Shown: one piece after another, positions 48,331 through 57,629 of the stretch
Position numbering within the stretch: position 1 is the first letter of the stretch
How the letters are laid out: each line of letters begins with the position of its first letter
Assembly (NCBI RefSeq): GCF_904846215.1
Contig: NZ_CAJGZK010000001.1
Coordinates: 186,001-250,000, forward strand
Reading direction: 5' to 3'
DNA: 64,000 bases
DNA from: Psychrobacter glacincola
GTDB lineage: Bacteria; Pseudomonadota; Gammaproteobacteria; Pseudomonadales; Moraxellaceae
Translations under genes and position numbers: made by a program
Notes under the pieces: model-generated
The model's database searches: none
What the model was told of the DNA's origin: nothing
The model's input: only the letters and a program-made list of their open reading frames with translations

Positions 48331-50133
48331 ATGTCACATTATCCTTCCTATTATAAAAGTGACGCGCCAGCCAATTATTCTAATAAGACTTTTATCATTA
48401 CCCTATTATCTTTAGCACTATTACTGATTACTACCACATCGTCTGTTTATGCTCACGAGACGCTAATAGCACACAGTCATGACGAGGCAATATCCATCAA
48501 TACTGTGGCTGCGACATCCAATGCTGTTAATGATAAGACTTTGCTTGCTCAAGACGATAGCTTGCTTGCTCAAAACAAGCAGTCTCTAACTACGCCAGCT
48601 GATCTGACGATAAGTAAAGGGGATGCTATTGAACAATTTGTCGCCGCAGACTTTGGCAAGCGCCAAACCATGCTCAATCAGTGGCCAGGATCGGTTGAGA
48701 GTCTAGATACTTTGGTTGAGCTGATAAAAAATGATGAGCTCTACCAAGGTAATGGTGGGCAAACTTACCTACTTAATAGCGAAGATGAGCTATTTACTTA
48801 CCCTGCTAAGCAGCTAACCACCGAGTGGCCCAGCGACTTGGCGCAAGTGACTTTGACCAATGCGCTACGCTCAGCTTTGGTGTTTGGACAAGCCAAAGTT
48901 AAGCTTGAATCAGACGATCCTAAGCAACGTGTGCAGGCAGTTGCTATTTTAGCAGACAATATCGAACAGCTAGATCCAGCACTCATTAGCGCTGCCGCTA
49001 CGCATGAGGAAGACGACGACGTCAAAACGGCGTTGAGTACTTTACAAGCAAGAATTGATTTTAGAGATGGCGACGTCGCTAAGCAAATTGCAGCGCTTAC
49101 CGTGCTTGCCGATAGCGATAGCCCGCAAGTCTTAGTTGATATCAAACGGGCATTGGCGGCAGATGATATCGATCCTATGCTCAAATCTGCCCTGTTAGAC
49201 GCTGAGGATAGTATTGAGCAGCGCATTACCATCAGTACTTGGATAGGACATCTCTTTACTGGTATGAGTACCGCCAGTATCTTGTTATTAGCAGCGCTTG
49301 GTCTTGCCATCACTTTTGGACTACTGGGTGTCATCAATATGGCGCACGGTGAGCTGATTATGATTGGTGCTTACGCCACTTATATGGTGCAAAATCTATT
49401 TCAAGCGTATTTTCCCGGTATGGCAGGTTGGTATCTGGTTGCCGCTATACCCGTCGCTTTTTTAGTCAGTGCCATTATCGGCATGATTATCGAACGGATC
49501 GTTATTCGACCGCTTTATGGCCGTGAGCTTGAAACCTTACTGGCCACCTTCGGTGTCAGTCTGATTCTTATGCAGTTGGTAAGGATGATATTTGGCGCGC
49601 AAAACGTTGAAGTCAGCAATGTCGACTGGTTAAGCGGTGCCTATCAAGTGTCCTCCAGCCTTGTACTCCCTTTCAACCGTATCGCTATTATCGGCTTTAC
49701 TATCATTATTCTTATGCTACTGGTGTACTTACTTAAAAAGACTCGCTTCGGGCTATTTGTGCGCGCTGTGACTCAAAACCGGCAAATGGCGCGCGCGGTT
49801 GGTATCTCATCTGCCCGTATCGATATGTTAGCTTTTGGTCTTGGTTCAGGACTAGCAGGTCTCGCAGGCTGTGCGTTAGCGCAAGTAGGCAACGTCGGAC
49901 CCGACTTAGGTCAAACTTATATTATTGATGCGTTCTTAGTCGTCGTGGTTGGCGGTGTTGGGCAAGTATGGGGCGCGGTATTGGCATCTTTAGGTCTTGG
50001 TGTCAGTGGTACGGTGCTTGAGATTGGCATTGGTGCTGTGATGGCTAAGATTGTATTACTGGTTCTTGTGATTTTGTTTATTCAAAAACGTCCACAAGGT
50101 TTGTTCGCCCTCAAAGGCCGTTTTGTGGATTAA
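48331..50133 (+). CDS. urtB: Urea ABC transporter permease UrtB
   Basis: The 600-residue protein has a signal-like first segment, a periplasmic domain of about 290 residues typical of proteobacterial UrtB, then a LivH-type permease of about eight segments (GVINMAHGELIMIGAYATYMVQ; ARAVGISSARIDMLAFGLGSG). The N-terminal domain contains a short internal duplication (DDSLLAQ). It forms the channel with UrtC. Confidence 0.92.
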   Translation: MSHYPSYYKSDAPANYSNKTFIITLLSLALLLITTTSSVYAHETLIAHSHDEAISINTVAATSNAVNDKTLLAQDDSLLAQNKQSLTTPADLTISKGDAIEQFVAADFGKRQTMLNQWPGSVESLDTLVELIKNDELYQGNGGQTYLLNSEDELFTYPAKQLTTEWPSDLAQVTLTNALRSALVFGQAKVKLESDDPKQRVQAVAILADNIEQLDPALISAAATHEEDDDVKTALSTLQARIDFRDGDVAKQIAALTVLADSDSPQVLVDIKRALAADDIDPMLKSALLDAEDSIEQRITISTWIGHLFTGMSTASILLLAALGLAITFGLLGVINMAHGELIMIGAYATYMVQNLFQAYFPGMAGWYLVAAIPVAFLVSAIIGMIIERIVIRPLYGRELETLLATFGVSLILMQLVRMIFGAQNVEVSNVDWLSGAYQVSSSLVLPFNRIAIIGFTIIILMLLVYLLKKTRFGLFVRAVTQNRQMARAVGISSARIDMLAFGLGSGLAGLAGCALAQVGNVGPDLGQTYIIDAFLVVVVGGVGQVWGAVLASLGLGVSGTVLEIGIGAVMAKIVLLVLVILFIQKRPQGLFALKGRFVD

Positions 50134-50143
50134 GGAGAACCTA

Positions 50144-51214
50144 ATGCGTTTGACTCAATTATTATCTGATTCCCCACGTAATGCCATTTTGATTGGTTTA
50201 TGTTTTTTAGTGCTACTGATATTGCCTTGGTTACATCTACTACCTGAAACCTCTAGTTTTCACCTGTCTGCTTACTGGATAACGCTCATCGGTAAAATAA
50301 TGGCACTGGCTATGGTAGCACTGGCGCTAGATCTCGTCTGGGGCTACGTTGGTATCTTAAGCTTAGGACATGGTCTTTATTTTGCTTTGGGCGGTTATGC
50401 CTTTGGTATGTACTTGACACGTGAAACGGCTGGCGCTGGTATCCCAGACTTTATGCGCTTCTTGAGTTGGACCGAGCTGCCGTGGTATTGGGCAGGCACT
50501 CAACACTTTTGGTGGGCGATGGCTCTAGTGGTGTTAGTTCCCGGTCTGGTCGCTTTTATCTTTGGCTATTTTGCTTTTCGCTCAAAAATCAAAGGGGTCT
50601 ATTTTTCGATTATCACTCAAGCCATGACCTACGCTGCCGCCGTACTGTTTTTCCGTAACGAAACAGGCTTCGGTGGTAACAATGGCTTCACAGGTTTTAC
50701 CACGCTATTGGGCTATGACATCACTGCTGCTTCAACGAGGGCTGTGCTGTGCTTTACGACCGCTTTGGCGTTGTTACTGTCATATCTTGGCCTACGCTAT
50801 CTGATGAGCCAGCCTTATGGGCGCGTGCTCGGTGCCATCCGTGATAGTGAAAATCGCTTGCAATATCTAGGCTATCGCACGCTTTGGTACAAGCTTTCTG
50901 CTTGGGTGTTGTCTGCAGTCATTGCTGGTATCGCTGGTGCCCTATATGTACCGCAAGTTGGCATCATTAACCCAGGTGAGATGAACCCTGTCAACTCTAT
51001 CGAGATGGCAGTATGGGTAGCTGCCGGAGGAAGAGGGTCACTCATTGGGGCTATCGTAGGCGCAGGTGCCGTGAATGTTATTAAAACTTACTTTACGGTG
51101 GCCTACCCTGAGTTTTGGTTGCTTATTCTAGGTGGACTATTCGTGGTCGTTACTATATTTCTACCTAACGGGATCATTGGCGTACTCGATCGTTTTAAGA
51201 AGGAAAAAGAATAA
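50144..51214 (+). CDS. urtC: Urea ABC transporter permease UrtC
   Basis: The LivM-type permease of about 356 residues shows GYVGILSLGHGLYFALGGYAFGMY and GNNGFTGFTTLLG. The longest frame starts with GTG at 50123; ATG 50144 is preferred because AAGGAG lies 7 nt before it, just after the urtB stop. The urtC stop overlaps the urtD start (TAATG). Confidence 0.92.
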   Translation: MRLTQLLSDSPRNAILIGLCFLVLLILPWLHLLPETSSFHLSAYWITLIGKIMALAMVALALDLVWGYVGILSLGHGLYFALGGYAFGMYLTRETAGAGIPDFMRFLSWTELPWYWAGTQHFWWAMALVVLVPGLVAFIFGYFAFRSKIKGVYFSIITQAMTYAAAVLFFRNETGFGGNNGFTGFTTLLGYDITAASTRAVLCFTTALALLLSYLGLRYLMSQPYGRVLGAIRDSENRLQYLGYRTLWYKLSAWVLSAVIAGIAGALYVPQVGIINPGEMNPVNSIEMAVWVAAGGRGSLIGAIVGAGAVNVIKTYFTVAYPEFWLLILGGLFVVVTIFLPNGIIGVLDRFKKEKE

Positions 51215-52134
51215 TGTCAAAAGTACCTAATAAAACTGACCGTAGTATCAATACCCCAGCTAGGACTCTTAAATCTGCTAACAGCGTAGCGACTGCAGAA
51301 ACCACGCCTACCCGACCAGTCACTACTTTGGCTGAAGACTATGGAGATAGTGCTGGCTTAGCGCATCCTGTTCCCAAATCAGGTCCAGATATGAGACATG
51401 GTATTGCGCTCTATTTGGAAGACGTCAGCGTCTGGTTTGACTCGTTCCGGGCACTTAATGACTTATCTTTATACATTGAGACGGGCGAGCTACGCTGCAT
51501 CATCGGTCCTAATGGTGCAGGCAAGACCACTTTGATGGATGTTATCACTGGTAAAACGCGTCCAACTAAAGGTAGTGCGTTTTTTGGTCAAGTACATAAT
51601 TTAGCCAAGCTGTCTACCGAGGAAATAGCTGAAGCAGGCATTGGTCGTAAGTTTCAAAAACCAACGGTATTTGAAAAATTTACCGTCCTTGATAACTTAA
51701 TGCTAGCGGCCCCCAAAGATAAGCGGGTATCAAAAAGCTGGTTTACTAAAATTGATGCTGACACAAAAAACACACTTGACTCAACGCTACAGCAGATTCG
51801 CTTAAAAGACATGATTAACAAGCCAGCCGGGCTACTATCTCATGGTCAAAAACAGTGGCTAGAGATTGGGATGTTACTGATGCAAAGACCAAAGCTTATC
51901 TTACTTGACGAGCCTGTAGCAGGCATGACCGATGCCGAAACTGAACATACCGCTGAGTTATGTCTACGCCTCAAAAAGAATCATACTTTAATAGTGGTTG
52001 AGCATGACATGACCTTTATTGATGCCATCAGTGAGAAAGTGACGGTTTTGGCAAATGGCGCTATTCTGGCTGAAGGGACGTTGAGCGAAGTACAGAACAA
52101 TGAGGCCGTTATTGAGACCTATTTAGGTCGATGA
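51214..52134 (+). CDS. urtD: Urea ABC transporter ATPase UrtD
   Basis: The 306-residue LivG-type ATPase has Walker A GPNGAGKTT, signature LLSHGQKQWLEIGM and Walker B LILLDEPVAGM. An extra N-terminal tail of about 65 polar residues precedes the ATPase domain, longer than usual for UrtD. Confidence 0.93.
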   Translation: MSKVPNKTDRSINTPARTLKSANSVATAETTPTRPVTTLAEDYGDSAGLAHPVPKSGPDMRHGIALYLEDVSVWFDSFRALNDLSLYIETGELRCIIGPNGAGKTTLMDVITGKTRPTKGSAFFGQVHNLAKLSTEEIAEAGIGRKFQKPTVFEKFTVLDNLMLAAPKDKRVSKSWFTKIDADTKNTLDSTLQQIRLKDMINKPAGLLSHGQKQWLEIGMLLMQRPKLILLDEPVAGMTDAETEHTAELCLRLKKNHTLIVVEHDMTFIDAISEKVTVLANGAILAEGTLSEVQNNEAVIETYLGR

Positions 52135-52199
52135 TACATTCAGGTCGATAATAAATAGTAGCTCTTAAACTTGACTTAAAAAAGAATAAAGGTATCTAT

Positions 52200-52898
52200 A
52201 TGTTAGAAGTCAATGCCATAAATCAATATTACGGTGGCAGTCACATCTTACGTGATGTCACCCTCGCCGCCCCGGTAGGAGAATGTAGCGTGGTACTGGG
52301 TCGTAATGGCGTCGGTAAAACTACCTTACTTAAATGCTTGATGGGTATCCTACCCATCAAATCAGGTGAAATTTTATTAAACGGTAAGGATATTAGTAAG
52401 ATGACGCCTGAGCAGCGTGTACGCGCAGGACTCGCTTATGTACCGCAAGGACGCGATATCTTTTCCACCTTAACCGTTGAAGAAAACATTCTAATTGGCA
52501 TGGCAAAGTTCTCTCAACGTAAAGCAAGTAAAGTACCCAAACACTTATATGATATATTTCCAGTGCTTGATGAGATGAAACATCGGCGCGGCGGCGATCT
52601 ATCAGGCGGTCAACAGCAGCAGTTAGCTATTGCGCGTGCGCTTGCTTCTGAACCATCTGTGCTGGTACTCGATGAGCCTACCGAAGGCATTCAGCCGTCA
52701 ATTATTAAAGACATCGGTAGAGTCATTCGTAGTCTTGCCGATAAAGGCGATATGGCCATCGTTTTGGTTGAGCAATTTTATGAGTTTGCAGAAGAGCTTG
52801 CCGATAACTATACCGTGCTCTCTCGTGGACAAGTCGTTGCTCATGGAGCAGGATGTGACATGGCAAAAAACAACATTCAAGAATTGGTGGCAATCTAA
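52200..52898 (+). CDS. urtE: Urea ABC transporter ATPase UrtE
   Basis: The 232-residue LivF-type ATPase has Walker A GRNGVGKTT, signature DLSGGQQQQLAIARAL and Walker B VLVLDEPTEGIQP. It ends the operon, 65 bp behind urtD. Confidence 0.94.
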   Translation: MLEVNAINQYYGGSHILRDVTLAAPVGECSVVLGRNGVGKTTLLKCLMGILPIKSGEILLNGKDISKMTPEQRVRAGLAYVPQGRDIFSTLTVEENILIGMAKFSQRKASKVPKHLYDIFPVLDEMKHRRGGDLSGGQQQQLAIARALASEPSVLVLDEPTEGIQPSIIKDIGRVIRSLADKGDMAIVLVEQFYEFAEELADNYTVLSRGQVVAHGAGCDMAKNNIQELVAI

Positions 52899-52910
52899 TT
52901 AGCCGCTACT

Positions 52911-52949
52911 AAACCAGTATCCTCATTTTGAAAATGAGGATACTGGTTT
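52911..52949 (+). terminator. Long perfect hairpin after urtE
   Basis: AAACCAGTATCCTCATTTT and its exact complement are separated by one G. There is no T run after it, so it may protect the 3' end of the transcript as much as terminate. Confidence 0.55.
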
Positions 52950-53131
52950 AGTTGATTTAGCTCATAACGTTTTTAAAGGCGCTGGACTATAAGTTACCAC
53001 GTTTATCTCTGTGTTCTCTTTAGCATAGATCATATTCGACCATGATACTGAAAGCGACTACACTAGTACGCTAAGATAGTGCTATATTTTTAAACCATTA
53101 ATATCGACACCCTATTATTAAGGACTGATCA

Positions 53132-53605
53132 ATGAGCAAAGCATTTACCCCACAAGAAGGCTCTTGCTCCTGTTATAGCAATACTTATACAATCAACAAC
53201 AAGCCCATTGGACGCTTTATCTGCCACTGTACTATTTGCCAAGCGTTCACCGGCCAAGCGTATAATGATGTGACGATTTTACTTAAGCCCGATGTGAGTG
53301 CGCTGAACCTTGTCAGAACCAAATTTCGCCGTTGGAAACTCCCGCCAAATATTAGCCGCGGGCTTTGTACCCGCTGCAACAAACCCAGTATAGAAACAGC
53401 ATTGGGCGGCAATCTCATATTAATACCTACAACAAATTATCCCAATGTGGCTGCACTACCTAAGCCTACCATGCATCTGTTTTATAATCGCCGCACCAGC
53501 GATATAGAGGATGATTTGCCCAAGTACAATGGCTTTGTACAAAGTCAGGCGATGATCGTTAAAGCACTTGCCCAAGGTATGTATAAGAGAGTCAGTAAAC
53601 GCTAG
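53132..53605 (+). CDS. GFA/CENP-V-family zinc protein
   Basis: The 157-residue protein shows the Gfa-like zinc fold: CSC near residues 8-10, FICHCTICQ near 30-38 and CTRCNKP near 75-81, the cysteines that hold two zinc ions. The family includes glutathione-dependent formaldehyde-activating enzymes, but most members have no known activity. It lies alone between the urea operon and the phosphorylase. Confidence 0.8.
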   Translation: MSKAFTPQEGSCSCYSNTYTINNKPIGRFICHCTICQAFTGQAYNDVTILLKPDVSALNLVRTKFRRWKLPPNISRGLCTRCNKPSIETALGGNLILIPTTNYPNVAALPKPTMHLFYNRRTSDIEDDLPKYNGFVQSQAMIVKALAQGMYKRVSKR

Positions 53606-53608
53606 CCG

Positions 53609-53750
53609 TATAGTCAGTCCTCAGTAAAAGAAATACAAATGTTAAAAAGCACTACTGGGGTTAATTATTCGCAGCCCTTGTCTGCGTAAGCACAGCAAGA
53701 AAAATTCACCCCAGTAGTGCAGTACTCTTTTAAAAGTGGATCAACTATAT
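53609..53750. repeat. Palindromic intergenic repeat, copy F
   Basis: It starts TATAGTCAGTCCTCAGTAAAAG and ends AAGTGGATCAACTATAT. The stem GCACTACTGGGGTTAAT pairs with ATTCACCCCAGTAGTGC (one mismatch), and the loop GCAGCCCTTGTCTGCGTAAGCACAGCAAG is slightly shortened. It ends about 40 bp before the mtaP ATG, so it may carry part of that promoter. Confidence 0.8.
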
Positions 53751-53791
53751 TAACGTTGACAACTTCTACTCATTATCATTTGGAACCAAAT

Positions 53792-54685
53792 ATGACTTCA
53801 ATTGCAGTAGAAAATACCGCAAAAAATGCCGCCGATATCGCTATTATCGGTGGTAGCGGTCTGTATCAAATGCAAGCTCTAACCAATAAGCGAAGCATTA
53901 AAGTTGCCACGCCTTATGGTGACCCCTCTGATGATATCGTGCTCGGCGAACTTGATGGCGTCACAGTTGCATTCTTAACGCGGCATTGTCAAGGACACAG
54001 GTTAAGCCCATCTGAGGTGCCTTATCGTGCCAATATCTATGCCTTAAAAACCTTAGGCGTACGCTATGTCATCTCAGTATCAGCGGTCGGCTCATTGCAA
54101 GAGGCATTAAAACCACTAGATATGGTCATCCCTGATCAAATGATTGATATGACTAAGCAGCGAGTCAGTACCTTCTTTGGAGATGGTGCCGTCGCCCATG
54201 TGTCAATGGCCGACCCTTTATGCTCTGAGGTGGCAGATATCTTAGTGCGAGCTTATGACAACGCAAATATTGCAGATGGGCAGTGCCACGCAAAAGCGAC
54301 CTATGTGTGTATCGAGGGACCACAGTTTTCAACTCGTGCAGAATCACACTGGTATCGGCAGATGCAAGCGGACATCATCGGTATGACCAATATGCCAGAA
54401 GCCAAACTCGCTCGCGAAGCCAGCATCGCCTATGCCACATTGGCGCTAGTGACAGATTTTGATTGTTGGCATCCAAATGAGGAAGCCGTCAGTGCAGATT
54501 ACGCCATACAAAATCTAATGAAAAACGCAGACAACGCGCAGCAAGTGATTAAGCAAGCCGTGGCATTAATTGCATCAGAACAGCCTAACTCCATTGCCCA
54601 TAATGCGTTGTCCCAAGCATTAGTCACGCCAATTGCAGCAATGGATGAGCAAACCAAGACACGGCTTGCGGCATTACTTCCATAA
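53792..54685 (+). CDS. mtnP: S-methyl-5'-thioadenosine/thioinosine phosphorylase family
   Basis: The 297-residue purine nucleoside phosphorylase-fold protein has IAIIGGSGLY, FLTRHCQGHRLSPSEVPYRAN (phosphate site), CIEGPQFSTRAES and IGMTNMPEAKLARE, diagnostic of the MTAP/MTIP family. It cleaves 5'-modified adenosines or inosines to a sugar-1-phosphate. A GTG 25 codons upstream lies inside repeat F, so ATG 53792 is the start. It converges on arsM; in arsenosugar loci such an enzyme could remove adenine from the 5'-arsenic nucleoside. Confidence 0.88.
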   Translation: MTSIAVENTAKNAADIAIIGGSGLYQMQALTNKRSIKVATPYGDPSDDIVLGELDGVTVAFLTRHCQGHRLSPSEVPYRANIYALKTLGVRYVISVSAVGSLQEALKPLDMVIPDQMIDMTKQRVSTFFGDGAVAHVSMADPLCSEVADILVRAYDNANIADGQCHAKATYVCIEGPQFSTRAESHWYRQMQADIIGMTNMPEAKLAREASIAYATLALVTDFDCWHPNEEAVSADYAIQNLMKNADNAQQVIKQAVALIASEQPNSIAHNALSQALVTPIAAMDEQTKTRLAALLP

Positions 54686-54722
54686 ACATTGTAACCTTAG
54701 GCTTTGTAACGTTTTTACATAC

Positions 54723-54763
54723 AAAAGCGGCCATCAAATGATTTGATGGCCGCTTTTATTTTT
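54723..54763. terminator. Bidirectional terminator shared by mtnP and arsM
   Basis: AAAAGCGGCCATCAAAT and ATTTGATGGCCGCTTTT pair over 17 bp, with T runs at both ends (TTTTATTTTT on plus). It lies between two convergent genes. Confidence 0.9.
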
Positions 54764-54816
54764 AACTAATGGCTTTTTTAACAACCCTTTTTCTCAAAAT
54801 CGTAGCAATCTTATTT

Positions 54817-55884
54817 TTAGCAACAGCTTCCTGAGTTAACAGACAGCGCCGCGTTCGAGTCAGATATTATATTCGCTGGATGACCAAATGGCAGGATATC
54901 GCCACAGCCTGCAAAAATACCATAGTGCCGACTATCATCGCCAATAAAATCAAAATGCTTAGCAAAGCGTGACTCTTTTAGCATACGAAAAGTATTACCG
55001 CAGACAGCGAAGACGCGGCCCGTCTCAATCGCATGATGCTTATCTAGATTAAAATGATGCGGTAGCTGGTCAATGGTTCCGTGATAAATGACTGCTTGAC
55101 CGTGGTCTTCACAAGCATCTTCCAGCGTGGCAATCTTAAACAGTCGATAAGTGGCGGAAAAAAACTGAATATCACCAATCTTAGCGGCAAGTAGTGGATC
55201 AGTGATTTCAAGCGGACGATCCTCAACCAAACGCGGGTCCAAAAAGTCAGCATGTCGCGCTAGGCGCTCAAAATCCTTCCAGTATAAAGCACCGCTTAAA
55301 CACTCCCCATAAAGCACAGGATCATTGACTAAATGCTGCGGGATACGGCGGTCTGCATAAACGTCAGAAAAGTAAAACTCACCGCCAGGCTTGAGCAAAC
55401 GCTGCACACTGGCCATCACTGCTGCTTTATCGGGTGATAGGTTAATGACACAATTTGAGACAATGATATCGAAGCTATTGGGGTCTAGATTTAGCTCATC
55501 TAGTTTTTCGATGTAACCCTTAAGAAAAGTCACATTGTCGTAGCCGAATTTATTGACATGATACGCTTGATGCTCCCTTGCAATGGCCAATTGTTCATCC
55601 GTCATATCGACACCAACCACATGGCCTGTACGTCCAACCAATTGGGCTAATGCATAGACATCACGGCCCGAACCGCAGCCCAAATCTAGGATACGGCAGC
55701 CTTCAAGTAGCGCTGGACAGACCAATCCACAACCATAATATCGACTTAGAACTTCGTCGTGAATATTCGCTAACAAAGGCTTCAACCAACTTGGCATATT
55801 ACTCACATCACAGCATGCTGACGTTTTTAAATCCTCAGTACTTTGTAGCTGCTTACCATAATACTCTTGAACGACCTCATGCAT
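54817..55884 (-). CDS. arsM: Arsenite S-adenosylmethionine methyltransferase ArsM
   Basis: The 355-residue protein has SAM motif ILDLGCGSGRD (near residues 65-75) and the arsenic-binding cysteines Cys145 (VSNCVINLS) and Cys195 (YGECLSGALY), 50 residues apart as in known ArsM, plus Cys24-Cys25 and a Cys-Cys C-terminus. It methylates As(III) stepwise to dimethylarsenic. With arsS and two glycosyltransferases nearby it fits the arsenosugar-type ArsM. The 244 bp upstream hold repeat G; no ArsR gene is in the window. Confidence 0.88.
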   Translation of the reverse strand: MHEVVQEYYGKQLQSTEDLKTSACCDVSNMPSWLKPLLANIHDEVLSRYYGCGLVCPALLEGCRILDLGCGSGRDVYALAQLVGRTGHVVGVDMTDEQLAIAREHQAYHVNKFGYDNVTFLKGYIEKLDELNLDPNSFDIIVSNCVINLSPDKAAVMASVQRLLKPGGEFYFSDVYADRRIPQHLVNDPVLYGECLSGALYWKDFERLARHADFLDPRLVEDRPLEITDPLLAAKIGDIQFFSATYRLFKIATLEDACEDHGQAVIYHGTIDQLPHHFNLDKHHAIETGRVFAVCGNTFRMLKESRFAKHFDFIGDDSRHYGIFAGCGDILPFGHPANIISDSNAALSVNSGSCC

Positions 55885-55935
55885 AATACTTTCCTTGTTA
55901 ATAATAAAACGGCTTAAGCACCCTTACTCAGCATC

Positions 55936-56076
55936 CTATATAGTTAAAATATCTCAAAAACGCTACAATGCTGCTGATATAAATTTTTTGCAGCCTCTGT
56001 CGGCTAGCTACAGCAAGCAAGAAAAATGAATATCAGCAGTACTTGATGTATTGATATTACTTTTCCCTGACTATAT
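55936..56076. repeat. Palindromic intergenic repeat, copy G
   Basis: It starts CTATATAGTTAAAATATC and ends TTTTCCCTGACTATAT. The stem CTGCTGATAT (55971-55980) pairs with ATATCAGCAG (56030-56039) around TTGCAGCCTCTGTCGGCTAGCTACAGCAAGCAAGAAAAAT. It lies between the arsM promoter side and the glycosyltransferase gene, and splits the arsenosugar cluster. Confidence 0.8.
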
Positions 56077-56128
56077 CGGGGTCATTCTAAAGATAAGAAA
56101 TATGAGTCATATTTGAAGAACAAGTTAA

Positions 56129-56767
56129 TCAATAGCCTATTTTTGCAAGCCAGCCTACCGGCAGATGTTTTAAATCTGCAGGCTCATCAATATCATGCAA
56201 TGGGTCTAGTAACGCCAGCGTCCAACCCATTGCTTTAATACGTTGTCGAGTTACCGCTGCTACGCTGGCAGTACTCCACTCGATATTCGAAAACAAACTG
56301 GTATGAGCTCGCTTAAATCCTAAGAGCACGTAACCGCCATCTAAGGCAGGAATCATGACCGTATCAGACTGCTCTAATTTCTGAGCGGCATCTTGAATGT
56401 ATAATGGCGTTAAACTCGGACAATCCGTACCAATCAATATGACCTGTTTAAACTTGTCTAAACCTTGCTGGCTGGCCGTTAACATGCGTAACCCTAAGTC
56501 ACTATCTGCTTGCGCTGACCACTGCAATGACTCGGGTAAATTAAGCGTCTGCCAACATGGATCATTTGGTGCTGGACTCACACACAGCTCAACGTTAAAT
56601 CCAGTCGCTAATGCCTGCTCAACGCTATGCAATAACAGCTGTTTTGCCATCAGTGATGCGCCCTCAAGACCGATTGCGGGTTGTAAACGGGTTTTTGCCA
56701 TGCCGCGCGCGGGAAACTTGGCAAAGATAATAATAAGCGTGTCTGTTTGCATGGCATCTTGTGACAT
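56129..56767 (-). CDS. TIGR04282-type arsenosugar biosynthesis glycosyltransferase
   Basis: The 212-residue GT-A-fold protein (DUF2064) has IIIFAKFPARGMAKTRL at the N-terminus, ILIGTDCPSLTP and MIPALDGGYVLLGFK. Proteins of this type commonly sit with a GT2-like partner in arsenosugar loci. Cytosolic. It is followed at 87 bp upstream by the partner glycosyltransferase. Confidence 0.85.
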   Translation of the reverse strand: MSQDAMQTDTLIIIFAKFPARGMAKTRLQPAIGLEGASLMAKQLLLHSVEQALATGFNVELCVSPAPNDPCWQTLNLPESLQWSAQADSDLGLRMLTASQQGLDKFKQVILIGTDCPSLTPLYIQDAAQKLEQSDTVMIPALDGGYVLLGFKRAHTSLFSNIEWSTASVAAVTRQRIKAMGWTLALLDPLHDIDEPADLKHLPVGWLAKIGY

Positions 56768-56853
56768 AAGTATTTGAATTTCTATTATTACAAGTTGAAA
56801 TGGTTTGAGCCCATTCTAGGACTCTTTGTAGCTAAAATAACAACCGATAGCTA

Positions 56854-57612
56854 CTAAGCCTTATAATAACGCTGCTTAATATTATCAGCAGAGACGCCGC
56901 GCCAGTAATCAAAACGCAGATGCCACATCAAACCTATCGTGCGCCAAGTGCCATACTGTTGCCAGCGCCGTGCCGAAGTTATCACCTTGCTTCGTAGACA
57001 AGCGGGCTTACCAATAGCTTTAAGACGTTTGCAAAGCTCAATATCTTCCATAAGCGCCTGCTGAGGAAAGCCATTCATCTGCTCAAAAAGTGTTTTTTTG
57101 ATAAATATCGCTTGATCACCCGTTGCAATTCCATTGAATCTGGAACGCCAATTGATCATCTGACTGACTACCTTGAGCATCCATTCAGGACTGTCTAAAC
57201 AGACATCAAAACGTCCCCACGCGGCTCGCCTAACGGCTAATGTAATATCAGTAATAGCGTGGTTCGGCAGCTGTGTATCAGCATGCAAAAACAACAACAC
57301 ATCACCCGTGGCTAACTCAGCACCTGCATTCATTTGCAGCGCCCGTCCAGCAGCGGACTCTATGATTTGCCAATCAATAGCCTGACAGTTAACAGCTGAT
57401 TGACTAGCGATAGCTGATTGACTGTTATCTATCAAACTTTCAGTCAGTTTTTGAGCGATAACAACTGAGCTATCGGTTGAACCGCCATCGACCAATATGA
57501 CTTCATAAGGTGCTGGGTTCAGATAAGCCAGATGACCAATCAATCGCGGTAAATTATCCGCTTCATTTAATACTGGTACTACGATAGAGAGTTTGATTGG
57601 CACAGCAGTCAT
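56854..57612 (-). CDS. TIGR04283-type arsenosugar biosynthesis glycosyltransferase (GT2)
   Basis: The 252-residue family-2 glycosyltransferase has LSIVVPVLNEADNLPRLI, ILVDGGSTDSS, LLFLHADTQLPNH (DxD-like) and ALMEDIELCKRLK. It is the usual partner of the TIGR04282 enzyme. It starts 17 bp after the DUF547 gene stop, so the two are one operon. Confidence 0.87.
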   Translation of the reverse strand: MTAVPIKLSIVVPVLNEADNLPRLIGHLAYLNPAPYEVILVDGGSTDSSVVIAQKLTESLIDNSQSAIASQSAVNCQAIDWQIIESAAGRALQMNAGAELATGDVLLFLHADTQLPNHAITDITLAVRRAAWGRFDVCLDSPEWMLKVVSQMINWRSRFNGIATGDQAIFIKKTLFEQMNGFPQQALMEDIELCKRLKAIGKPACLRSKVITSARRWQQYGTWRTIGLMWHLRFDYWRGVSADNIKQRYYKA

Positions 57613-57629
57613 TTTTATTAATGCCCAAT

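Noticed and set aside
48798..49337. 179-codon open frame antisense to urtB
   Set aside because: It overlaps a clearly conserved permease gene and has Ser/Ala-rich low-complexity composition typical of a shadow frame.
53717..53791. Upstream GTG start that would extend the phosphorylase by 25 residues
   Set aside because: The extra codons come from repeat copy F, and the family N-terminus begins just after ATG 53792.
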